Shown piece after piece: positions 24,701-35,109 of a DNA stretch of 64,000 nucleotides (position 1 is the stretch's first letter; each line of letters starts with the position of its first letter). The translations under genes and the position numbers were made by a program. Origin of the DNA: Blasia pusilla (Eukaryota > Marchantiophyta > Marchantiopsida > Blasiales); NCBI GenBank assembly GCA_050084515.1, contig CM114272.1:56854001-56918000 (forward strand), given 5' to 3'. The notes under the pieces are model-generated. The model did not search any database. It worked only from the letters and a program-made list of their open reading frames with translations, and was not told where the DNA came from.

Positions 24701-27700
24701 TTCATTTAAATTTAATCCGCGGCCCATTATGCATCATCTTTGCATTAATAATGGTTCGGATCCTGTAGACGGATGATGGTGGAGAGCTCTAGTTACCTAT
24801 TAAGAATTTCTTAATTTTATTGAAGTACATGCCGCTGGTGCTGTGTTCGGATTTCCGCTAATGTTTTAAAGTTCTTTCGTGCGCTGTCGCGTGATCGTTT
24901 TTGAGTGCGCGATTTAATTTGTTTCCATGCATGGACCGCGCTTACCTTCAGAACTGTTCACGTACATTGATGGACACATGTACGTGCATAATTTCTTAAT
25001 TTAATTTCAGTGGATGATGCTGATGCTGCTGCATTTAAATTTCCTCGATGTTTCTGGCATTAATGCTCGTCGATCCGGGCGGCAGTTGGGCAATCCTTGG
25101 ACGGACAGCGAGATCGACAACAGAGGGTCATTGGACTGGTGGCTGTTCCACTCGTTGATCTCCGACGAAACGTACAAACTAGTTTCTAAGAACTGCGACT
25201 TCGGAAACTCCTACGCCATTGGAGACGTGGGGAACGACCTCTGCAAGCAGACCGCAAATCAGATTTGGAACATAGATCTGGCAATGATTGTGCTCGAAAA
25301 TATCTACCAAGACGTCTGCAGAACCGCCCCCCCAGCGTTGTGGACCTCATCCAAACTGATTGTACGTACATATTCAGCACCTTCACCAGATTTGAACCGC
25401 ATAAATTCTCACATCTACATTCGTGCCTTTAGAACCTCTTCTCTGTTGTTTGAGAGGTCAATTAAAAGTTTTGGCAGCTAATTTAAACTAGCCAGCTGGT
25501 CTATAGTTCAAACCATATCACAAATCATAATGTCTTGAATATCAACAACGGCATTCTATTTTACTAGAGCTCTCCGGACTTGCTCGATCTGATCGAATTG
25601 GTACCGTGTTCCTAGGTCGATTACGAACATAAATAATGAGTGCACCGATCGTAGAAAAATGGGGTTCACAGAAGTTTTGATTTTGGATGCATGCAGTCGA
25701 CGAAACGTTTCTTCACCAAATTGAATAAGGCTGCAGCTGGGGACCCGTGCTCAGGTGTTGGAGTTGGGTCTTTCCTGGACATGCCGGACGTGCGGAGCTC
25801 TCTTCATGCGTTCGCTCCAGGAAACATCCTTTGGAACTCGTGCAGGTGCGTACCGTAAACTCCACTTCAAAACGATTTGCAATCACCAGCTACTACTCAA
25901 CCAAAACTGCCACTAGTCGCTCGCATCGCTAATTCTGGGTATAGTGGGTTTGATACTAGTGATGTTAATTTTATCCCCGACGTAGTGATCATAAACACTA
26001 GTGAAAAATCTTCTATAATCTTCTCATTTTACTTCGATACAATTTTTCTCCAATTCGCATCTACTCAATGGAAAAAAAAGAAAAAAGAAAGCCACTCTCC
26101 TTTCAAAGTTTTTTTTCTCATGCTCTATTACGTGATAAAAATTAAACATCTTGTGTGTCAAAAGAACAGTAAGTAAATCCCCGGATCGGTTATGTATAAA
26201 AATACTAGCGAAAGTCGTCCAACCAGCCTTTCCACGTAATATCAGGGTTCTATCTGTGCCACCTCCGATGAACTTTCACTCACAGATTTTTTGATTCATC
26301 TATGAATACAGGATTGGATTAGTTAGTGGATTCATAACTTAAGCCATGCTGTTTTTTAGCATTATGTAAATCCAGAAAAGAAAATTACTGTTGTGCTCCA
26401 TATTAGTTATCTTATTTTGCTGCAATTGATATTGTCAAGCAGAGATCTGGGGTACAACTACTCGGACACGGTGGCTAGCATGCTTCCGACTTATAAGTAC
26501 TTGCTGCAGAAAGATCTTAAAATCTGGATCTACAGGTGCGTACATAGTAATGCATTTCCTTACGCAAGCTCTTCCTAATTAAGTGAGTCGATCGAATTAG
26601 AAACATCGTTGAACCATCTTCCACTAGCCGTATAGATAGATAGTTGTTCGATAGTGACCACGGAAAGCTCGGACCTACGTCTCGGTTCAAATGCTTTGTA
26701 ACTGATTTCTTCACATATTTGGAACTTCCGAAATTCGTGATTACTTCGAAATATAGTTAAATAAATATATACATATACAAATTTATTATTAATTAATAGA
26801 GGGTGGGCTAAGGAAACGCTCCTCCAAACCACTGTCCTTCAGGATTCTCTTATTGTTACCAGTTAAGAGAATTAAATCAAGAGGACAAACAAAAGAAAAG
26901 CTGAAAGAAATATTGGGAGTTTTCTTTCCTACTCTTCGTGTCATTAGATTTTCTAAAATATACTTTCTTTACTTATATCTATATATATATATCCGTGTAT
27001 ATATGATCTGACAGCTGCTTTTGAATTGCAGTGGTGACGTTGATGCGAATGTTCCAACAACAGGGACTCGCAATTGGATATCCTTCGGCCTGGACCTTCC
27101 CATTGTCAAGAAGTGGTATCCCTGGATGCACAAAAATCAGGTACAAAAATTGATAGCTGCTAACCTTTTGAGTTTTGTTCTTCTAGCGTGTTATTAAATT
27201 TCTTTCAATATTACGAACCCATACGTTTATGGATTGCCCATGTATTTCACACAAGACAAAACGAGTACACAACTTTATTAACAGTTTGAACCAGTATACA
27301 ACCATTTGAGAAGGGTGGGGAAAATAATTATAAAACACTCATGGACAGATTAGACGAAAAGAAAAATTAAACAAATTACTTATGGGCCTTAACAATTACA
27401 GTAGGAAATGGCCACTATTATCCGTGCAATGTAATTGAAAGGCTGACTAAATGTAATTAATGAAAACTGAATGTAGACTTCCAAGGATTAGGAACCGAGG
27501 GATGAAAGTAAGGGCAAACATCTAAAATTCCACCTAAAAATAATCCAAAATTGGAATAAGTCCAAGCATTTATCTATTTATCCAAATCTAAAACCTAATC
27601 TACCATCTTCAAAAAATAAAAAAATGTATATCTTTGTATTATATACTATTATATAAATGATTGAGAAACGAAAATGATTTCTTAAGGATGAAGGAGTTAA

Positions 27701-28083
27701 AATATCTTGAGTAAAATTATAATTCTGACTACATTAAATTCAATAAAAAATTTATTAGATGTATGTTATTCTTACAATTCAAGGCATACTATTAATATCA
27801 TTTTAAAAAAATCCAAAAAAAAATACAACTTTCTACTTCTGTCCATTACGTAGATATAGGTTATTAGAAATGGATATGGTAAGAAGCTCATTCACGAACA
27901 CTTTACCTTCGATTTCAGGTGGGAGGTTGGACTCAAGTTTATAAGGGACTTACTTTCACAAGTGTAAGAGATGCTGGACATTTGGTACCCGCAGATCAGC
28001 CACAAAGAGCACTTGCAGTCTTCAAAAGCTTTGTCGCAGGAACCCATCTACCACCGTTTCCACCCGAGCCGCCACATTCTTGA
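21767..28083 (+). CDS. Serine carboxypeptidase-like protein (S10 family), 10 exons
   Basis: A secreted or vacuolar alpha/beta-hydrolase that removes C-terminal residues from peptides, or, in some relatives, transfers acyl groups. Exons: 21767-22010, 22470-22571, 22748-22837, 22995-23087, 24282-24367, 25086-25361, 25697-25845, 26443-26535, 27032-27140, 27919-28083. All have GT/AG borders and join in frame to 468 residues, the usual family length. Residues 1-23 form a signal peptide (WALLALGSMGRVYGA). Then come QYSGYV (42-47), oxyanion-hole GGPGCSS (81-87), SPVGVGFSY (124-132), GESYAGHYVP with catalytic Ser174, the SGDVD turn (378-382) supplying the Asp, and GHLVP with His435. N-x-S sites lie at Asn134 and Asn352. 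The start is the first ATG; a GTG six bases upstream is not a plant start. Position 80 is Gln where the family has Asn (WLNGG). Overall it resembles clade II plant SCPLs. The gene appears intact. Confidence 0.93.
23758..23912 (+). repeat. Tandem duplication, 77-bp unit, in carboxypeptidase intron 4
   Basis: Two copies of GTGTC...GGCAGGAAGTTAATTCGTG...CCCACCAACCCACC are spaced 77 bases apart (GGCAGG at 23783 and 23860) with few differences. Intron 4 (23088-24281, 1194 bp) is the longest intron of the gene. Nothing else is recognised in it. Confidence 0.7.
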
Positions 28084-28860
28084 ACCTGGATGGGATAATT
28101 TAATTTTCGAATAGGAAATAGTGCAACTTTCCGTTAGGGTCTCTAGTGGGCTTATTTGGATGTTAGTTCGTGATTTGGGTTAGATTTTAATTCGCCTTGG
28201 TAGGTGGAGCATAGTGTGAACTTCCTTTGCAAGCACCCTGGGCCACTAGAAATACGAAATTTTTGAAATGAGTCGGCGAGGTTTAAGATAGCTTTGGTGA
28301 CGGGTGTTTCATTTGCATGTGTCACATCCAAGTTTTCTCATAAGCATAATGATTAAAGTGGGCATCTGTAATAATTAAAAGCAGAAGCGTCTATCGAAGT
28401 TTCCATTCACTTTCTCTCCAATATTCATGCGGTTACTGGTTTTGATCATGCGTTTATTAGAACTCCACTCTTCATCCGTTTATAAACAACGTATAATGGC
28501 TATTATTCCTAGCTATTTTTATGTTTTATAAAATATTTTCTCCTTTCTTAAAATTTAAAGTAAAATATTTAATTAAATCAACAAATAGAACCAACCAGAT
28601 CTCTGCCTACAAGCTCAAAGAATAAACAGATTTCATAAATAACTAAAAACCACCACACTGAGAAATTATAAAATGTCTATCGATAAACTCGTCACATTGA
28701 CTCCATTTTTCCTCACCTTGGAACTTTCGAATTAACGATTCCGCATTGTTAAAAGAGGAGACTTTGACTTACGGTTGTTATTCGATCCATCCACGACTGA
28801 AACAACGACGACTATTTCTATTTACTTTTATTTTAATAATTTCCTCTCCTGTACATGTCT
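28084..28860 (+). other. 3' flank of the carboxypeptidase gene
   Basis: This includes the untranslated trailer. No canonical AATAAA lies close to the stop. AT-rich words (TAATAATTAAAAG near 28370, AATAAA near 28620) are possible polyadenylation signals. No other gene is seen before the tRNA. Confidence 0.35.
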
Positions 28861-28932
28861 GGAGGTATAGCTCAGTGGTAGAGCAATCGGCTGCAGTCCG
28901 ATAGGTCATCAGTTCAATCCTGGTTGCCTCCT
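28861..28932 (+). tRNA. tRNA-Cys (anticodon GCA)
   Basis: The cloverleaf folds fully: acceptor GGAGGTA with TGCCTCC, D-arm GCTC-AGTGGTA-GAGC, anticodon stem ATCGG/CCGAT with loop CTGCAGT (anticodon GCA, reads UGC/UGU), five-base variable loop, and T-arm ATCAG-TTCAATC-CTGGT. The discriminator base is U73, as cysteinyl-tRNA synthetase expects. CCA is not encoded, and the internal A box TAGCTCAGTGG fits a eukaryotic nuclear gene. No intron. Two G-U pairs (acceptor and T stem) are tolerable. It differs at several stem positions from the common plant nuclear tRNA-Cys, so a divergent functional gene or a young tRNA pseudogene are both possible. Confidence 0.85.
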
Positions 28933-29046
28933 AGAGACTCACGAAGGGTTCAACGGGGCTTTAGCCTTCTGAGTGGTTCTCTTATAAACGTCTAGTCAAC
29001 ACAGCACTAACTTTCGCTAAGTGGATCCCATTTTGGTGATGCAATC

Positions 29047-29330
29047 TTTATTAGTAAGAATGTAATCATTTAACATAAATAAAATTAATCATATCAAAAA
29101 TTAAATTCTTTTACAATCTTTATTAGTAAGAGTGCACCGCATCAAAATTTAGCATAAATGAAATTAATCATATTAATTTTTTTTACAATCTTTATTAGTA
29201 AGAATGGACGGCATCAAAATTTAGCATAAACAAAATTAATCATACTAATTTTTTTTTTATTAGTAAAAATGCACAGTATCAAAATTTAGCATAAACAAAA
29301 TTAATCATACCAATTTTCTTCAACGGATGA
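29047..29330. repeat. AT-rich tandem repeat, about 70-bp unit, four copies
   Basis: Units begin with TTTATTAGTAAGAATG and go on with ATCAAAATTTAGCATAAA and AAAATTAATCATA. Copies start near 29047, 29119, 29191 and 29257. The array lies just past the last recognisable helicase sequence of Helitron B and may be the element's 3' tail. Confidence 0.7.
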
Positions 29331-29389
29331 AATATTACAAAGTTTATAAAAGCATATCAATATAAGACTTGACACATATAATGTTATCT

Positions 29390-30560
29390 TAATTTAGCAT
29401 TTCATTATATACAACATTCTTAGTGTAAACACCTATTTTGTTGATAGCCTTCTCATTATCTATTAATATAGATAGAATTCCTTGAGCCTATTCTTGACAA
29501 GGCAACATACAATTGCCCATGAAAAAATATTGGATTTGGCAAGTAGATACCAACTCTATCTAATGTTTGACCTTGAGACTTATTAATCGTCATTGCGTAT
29601 AAGAAATTGAAAAAAGCAAAATAAATCAAAAGGGCTTAACAATCAATGGAATGTATAAGAAATTGAAATGTTTTTCGTGATAATTTTTGCATCTATAAGA
29701 TGTCTATTAAAGCCAAATCAAAAGGTTGTCCCTTTGCTCCATTCATATTCCGTAATAGCATTATCGAAGCTCCAATCTTCAAAGTTAAACGATGGTAAAC
29801 ATAATCAATGGAATCTGTGGAATGAAAACTTGAGCTCCGCAAAAAAAAATAAATTTTTCAATGATAGAAAATGTAGCAATGATGAAAATTTTGATATTGC
29901 ATCTATAAGATGTCTATAATAAATTCTTGGTTGCAGAATGGATGTACCCCTCAAGAAATCAATCACCTTATTAACCGAGTCCATAAACAACGTCAATGAG
30001 ATCATTGATCCTTGTCATTTTTACAATTATGCTTGTTCCTTTGCAAATCCATTCATATTCTAACAAGCATTGCAAATCGAAGCTCCAATCTTCAAAGTTA
30101 AACAATGAGGTAAAAACAAACAAAAACCCATAAAATGAAAAAGGAAAAATATTGGTAAAATCATATGTTCAAAAATAATCTCACCAAATAAGGATAAACA
30201 AGTCTTATCTCATCGCTGGAAGAACAGAATAAAATGATCTTCCCTCAAGAAAGTATGCTCGAGTATCCATCAAAAAACAAAATAAATCATTAATAATAAG
30301 AGCAATGATAGAAAAATATTAGCAATAGGTAGAAAATGATAACAAAAAAATATATTTATAATGATATTCAAGAACATAAATATTTGCCTAATTATAAAGG
30401 GAAACAAAATCAAGATATGATTTCATGTACTTGGATAGGAATCTTGAATCGAGAATTGGGACCTCCATCCAATAATAAAAACAATTCCAAGATGCATACA
30501 AGAGCTATATGACCTTGTATTCTTGGTTTGTTTTTCCGTTCCGCCAGAAGAAAAATCCAT
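29390..30560 (-). pseudogene. Helitron B helicase C-terminal remnant
   Basis: The minus strand near 29600-29420 encodes the PIF1 motif V-VI block ([11 protein letters not shown], then an [10 protein letters not shown]-like stretch), matching 19440-19640 of Helitron A. The piece 30005-29900 matches A near 18965-19075. The piece 30490-30430 matches the segment after Walker A. The intervening sequence is missing or scrambled, and a roughly 70-base stretch (about 29735-29800) is repeated at about 30045-30110. The Walker A/B core cannot be recovered, so the helicase is dead. Confidence 0.65.
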
Positions 30561-30593
30561 ATTTTTAGTGACAAAAATGCACAAAAGTAAAAA

Positions 30594-31672
30594 TCATCTT
30601 AAAATGTTGATTTCTTGATCTTGTAAGATACATCCATTTAGGGCTCGTTGTCCATCATTTAAAGAAATCTCTCCTAATCTCACATGTTCACAAAGCATAT
30701 CATGATCATAGGAGAGTTTTTCCTCTTCTAGACGCGAAATAGATAAATTACGAGCTTGGAAATCTGGTCGAGGCATGTCGGGGAAGTCCGCCATACTCTT
30801 ACCATGATCTTGAAGATGGTAATGGACCTCCAATAACGCAAGATTAATAATATGAACATCCAATGGAAGGGTCGGAATACCAATTCTATGTTACAAGGAA
30901 CAAATATAGAAGTTAAAACATAAATAAAATACATTAAAAAACTCATAAGAAAAAAATGAAAAAAATGAACTTAACAAAAGACATGCATATTACCTCACGC
31001 GTTTGATGTAGAAAATCTTCAGTTAATGGAACCAAAAAATGTTCCCACACTATAGCCGGAAGAGAAGGTGTATTATATAAAAGATTGATGGCAAAGAGTA
31101 GACGTAATGAATAGCCAGTGTGAATGACAACCGCCTCTTCATAGCAAGAAAAGATCTCTTTATCGTCCTCCAAAAGTCCAATTTGAATAGCGGTCTCTTT
31201 GAAGGTAGGATAAACTACACCATCGATAGTTCTCAAATCTTGATATGATTGAGCTCCTCTCACATGACGGAGAAGTAATCGTAACCAATGACGCTCCCCT
31301 TCAGCTAGGATTAGCCAAAAAAAATATTATGAAGGAAGCACGAATGTGTTTATAGCTTTAACTAAATTTTTGCCTTAATAATTGTATCATAACAAGGAAT
31401 AGAAATTTACCTGGGTTTTTCATATGCAAACGTCCAATAGGATGTCCACATCCTTTTCTTGCACGTTTATGCGGATGCCATTGGTTCTTATTCCAAGAGT
31501 AATGAGAAGGGAACTCCAAATAAAGATATTGTCGCGTAGTCGAATTAGAAACATTTGTTGCAAACCATTGAGTGAGAGTGGTTTCCTTACTTCGCTCCAA
31601 AATATTACCCAATGAATCTTGCCCATGAAAATATAACATTTGACTGTGTGGAAGATGAACAATCAATCTCAC
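30594..31672 (-). pseudogene. Helitron B Rep-helicase linker
   Basis: Three coding islands on the minus strand pair with Helitron A. 31672-31358 (MRLIVHLPHSQMLYF) matches 17020-17280. 31263-30943 (RGAQSYQDLRTIDG and IVWEHFLVPLTEDFLH) matches 17429-17698. 30863-30594 (LALLEVHYHLQDHG) matches 17827-18040. Gaps between islands are AT-rich with GT/AG-like borders in both copies and are probably introns. In this part Helitron B has fewer stops than A. Confidence 0.7.
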
Positions 31673-31686
31673 AATACTTGGTTGCT

Positions 31687-33237
31687 CTACATGTAGACTA
31701 AACTTGAAGATTCGCCAACATGCTTCTGAAGAAGAAACGTACCTTCATACCACACAATATAAATATTGTTAGGGTCCCACATAATATCATAGGAAAAAAT
31801 AGGGAGATCTTGAAAGATAGAAGGATCGAAATACCTTGCATCAAGATATAATGATGTCTCGTCAATAGTATCCTCGCATGATGTAGTATTTGCCAAGGTA
31901 TATGATATGGCATCAGATCCCTTGTACACATACTTATAAAAGTACTTTACAGCCAAGATGCTATTTGTTATCTCCAAATTTATATCACAATCAAATAAAG
32001 TACATAACATTGGATTGTATGGAACCACCCAATGATTATCGAAGTCATGATTTGACTTATTAATCAATCTGCCATTATCACGCCTGCATAAACATATATA
32101 GAAGCGTGTTAGTAGTTTGGGAAAATACATAGCACACTAATAGAAGAGCATTAAATCATGAAATAAACAAAAAAACCAATGAATTACCTCTTATAAATAG
32201 GATATCATTGTCCGTGTGGAGTAACACATCCAACTACACCTTGCACGGATAAAACGACAAAAAATGTTCCAAAGGATACCCAATGCCTTTTGCATCAATG
32301 ACAATGGATTGATTGTTTTATCCGTGCAAGGTGTAGTTGGATGTGTTACTCCACACGGACAATGAATCATACAATTTCTTATAGTAGAATGTAGCCTAGG
32401 ATGAGTGATAGGATTAGGAATCTCAGCAGATAGAATATCATCAAAATCAGAGGTTGTCCTTGGCTTATCCTCAGAAGCAAGAATAATTAGGATATGCACA
32501 TGTGGTAGCCCTCTCTTTTGGAACTTGACTACATGAATGCATCCTGCTACTCGACCAAAAATATGCTTATCCAATATAAGTCTGAATAACTCCTTCTTTT
32601 GTTGGAAAACGCGTACAACCAGGTCAAGACGATCAGACGTTGATTGCCCATGAAGCAGAGCAGAAGTAATCTCAAGCCATTTAGGGTTGCAAGTCATAGT
32701 CAAAAAGTAGTCAGGCTTCCCAAAATGTCTCACAATGGCCATAGCATCATGGTACAATTGATGCATGTGACGGGGTCCTCCTATGAAAGACGAAGGTAAG
32801 ATAATACGTCTCCCTAAGCCTTGACCATTCACATCATGCCAAGTCATGGCATCTCTGACACCTTGGTATAAATCAGCTCTCAACTCTTTTTGATGCAATC
32901 GTATCCAAGTTAGCCATTGCTTTTCAATAGTCGCATACATATCCACCATATATTCTTGATTAAGACGACCAAACCTCAGCAACCGATCATTATCCATAGC
33001 GTTAGCTCGCATTTGAAGTCTGAATGAAGCAAATTATAAAGTTGTAATGGTCTTTGAACTCGCCTCATGACTGGTAACTTCACCTTGCATTCCCCCTTGT
33101 ACAATATCATCTTCATCCTTGTCCATCATAGCATCCCCTCTTAACGGCGCATCATGTCTATGATCATATTGCACTTGCAAAGGTATCCTTGGATGCCAAC
33201 CTGCTTCACCATAAACAAAAGGCAAAACAAAGTTCAA
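31687..33237 (-). pseudogene. Helitron B Rep (HUH) domain, broken by inverted repeat
   Basis: The domain is better kept than in Helitron A. The HUH motif GLPHVHIL is at 32494-32511 (His codons 32500-32502 and 32494-32496). The two-tyrosine motif KYFYKYVYKG has both Tyr codons (31942-31944 and 31930-31932). The frame 33012-32191 is open through the HUH motif. It then enters a perfect 51-bp inverted repeat (32205-32365), which replaces the conserved sequence between the HUH and tyrosine motifs with an inverted copy of itself. The tyrosine part continues in a separate frame (32130-31687). The upstream part (33237-33034) is frameshifted relative to it. Confidence 0.78.
32205..32365. repeat. Perfect 51-bp inverted repeat inside Helitron B Rep
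   Basis: Arms 32205-32255 and 32315-32365 are exact reverse complements around a 59-base loop (32256-32314). The right arm is in the normal element orientation. The left arm and part of the loop (GACAAAAAATGTTCC) are inverted relative to the same place in Helitron A (near 16500-16545). Confidence 0.95.
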
Positions 33238-33328
33238 TGGGATATAGGCTTCATTCAGATCTCATTGATGACGAATCCCTCCTCTATGTAAGCGAATAAT
33301 AATATCACGTCCTTCTACTGGCTCACTC

Positions 33329-34847
33329 CTATCTCATGGCAAGATAGCTGCAATCTCTGAAGCAATAGGCAAGGTGTATCGTTTCGCATCGATACCGGCT
33401 TACTACCCTTAAGAACAATATGGAAGTCAGAATTACATGTAGAGCCATATATGGATTATGGGCATGTAACATATGTTGTAATCCCCTTAAGATCTCTGGC
33501 CTCAATTGATCCCGATAATCTCCACTCATAATCCATCTTCTATATTCCTTTTGATGCTCATCATCATGAATATAAATTTGCGCAAATTCTAGAGGAGCAC
33601 CACTTTGAGCATGAAGAGGTCCAATAGAATGATATACACCACCTTGAATCCTAAAGTTTCCTGTATCATCTCGTTGCTCTATCACATGAGCCCCAGTAGA
33701 TGCCAATTGAAGAGCACTATTATAGGCACGTGCATTGCGCAAAAAATGAAGACTATTTGAACTCCTACTAGAAAGTAATTCTACTAGTATACAAGGTGAA
33801 GCTGTCAAATATGGTAATTGAATCTTACCATGCCCACAACACATACCAAAAGGTGAGCTTATAAACCTAGTATACTTCACTCTCTCACACTTCCAATGTA
33901 GAGCATTGCAACTCGGACAGATAACATTCATAAGTCTAACACTAAAACGGCTAGTCATACTATCAATATGATCTCCCAACCTAAGAATTCGAATGTGCTT
34001 TTCTTCAAAGTTAGGAATACGTGCAATATTGAGCAAATTTTTCAAGTTCACAACCCTTCTGGATCCCACATTTGGAATTGAGGCATGTATATTGTCTTCA
34101 TTTTCTTCCTCGTGGCCTTCATGATTGGCTCCATTGGCATCACTCCTTATCAATAGATCGCCAACATGTGCAATCTCATGTACTTCATCCAAATAAGATC
34201 CCACATTTGGAATCGAGGCATGTTCAGTGTCTTCATTCACTTCCATGTGACCTTCACGATTAGATCCATTGGCATCACTCCTTATCAACGGATCGCCAAC
34301 ATCTGCAAACTCATGTACTTCATTCAAATGAGCACGTCTTCTTCTTTTTCCCTCAGCTCAAGCTACTTGACGCATGTGACATAATTGTAGAGGATTGGTA
34401 GGAACTGGAAGACTGCAAGTAGAGGTTAAGAAATTAATATATATGATTATAATAAAAATAAATATACATACAAACATATATATATTATAATTTGAGTATA
34501 CAGTTTAGAAATATATATTGGAGATGGTACGACCACAATCCTAGAGTTTGGAATAGCTTCAACTTCATGATGTACCATTATTGGCTTGCAAAAAATGTTG
34601 TTATTAGAAGTCATTCATAAAAATTTAAGACCACGTAGAAAGCATCAATAATAAAAGCATATAAAGCATACCTTATATTAGCTTGAGCATGAAAGTCAAT
34701 AGTAGTCATGGCCTTGACTTCTTCTCTAGGAAGAAGATCTTGCCTCCTTCTCTGGACTTCTGCTTGTGCAACTTGAAGCATAGCATGTAATCCTCGCGGG
34801 TTGGACGGAAGTGGAAGACTAAGAAAAAAATTCTTTATAAAAATCAA
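33329..34847 (-). pseudogene. Helitron B Rep N-terminal region with 135-bp duplication
   Basis: The 332-codon frame 34327-33329 carries the Cys/His-rich block (CPSCNALHWKCE; CCGHGKIQLPYL), then FRIQGGVYHSIGPLH and AQIYIHDDEHQ, matching 14590-15420 of Helitron A. Its first 90 residues are a direct duplication of 45 residues (EVHEFADVGDPLIRSDANG, then EVHEIAHVGDLLIRSDANG). On DNA the period is 135 bases (34062 and 34197). Helitron A has one copy. The exon at 34847-34611 encodes LPLPSNPRGLHAMLQVAQAE, one of three related basic motifs. The frame is open longer than in A but ends in a frameshift near 33330. Confidence 0.75.
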
Positions 34848-35109
34848 GTCATAATAATTATATTAAAAAATTCAACTTCAAAAAAGACCAATAAAAAAAA
34901 AATTTAATAAGTGGAAGAAACATACATGGGAGATAATGTAGTGTCTATTGAAACATGAAGATTGCCATTGGTAAGTGTTGCTACCAACCTGGACAAAGAA
35001 TAAGAAAAGTCAAAATAGGAAAAAAATTTCTAAATATATTTATAAGAAAAGTTAGAAATGTTATACATAAATAAATACCTTATACTATTTGTGCGAGGTG
35101 AGTCATCGC

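Noticed and set aside
28940-29390. Helitron B 3' end with CTRR and hairpin
   Set aside because: I searched for the reverse complement of the Helitron A end and found no hairpin or TTAG at a suitable distance. The end stays unresolved.
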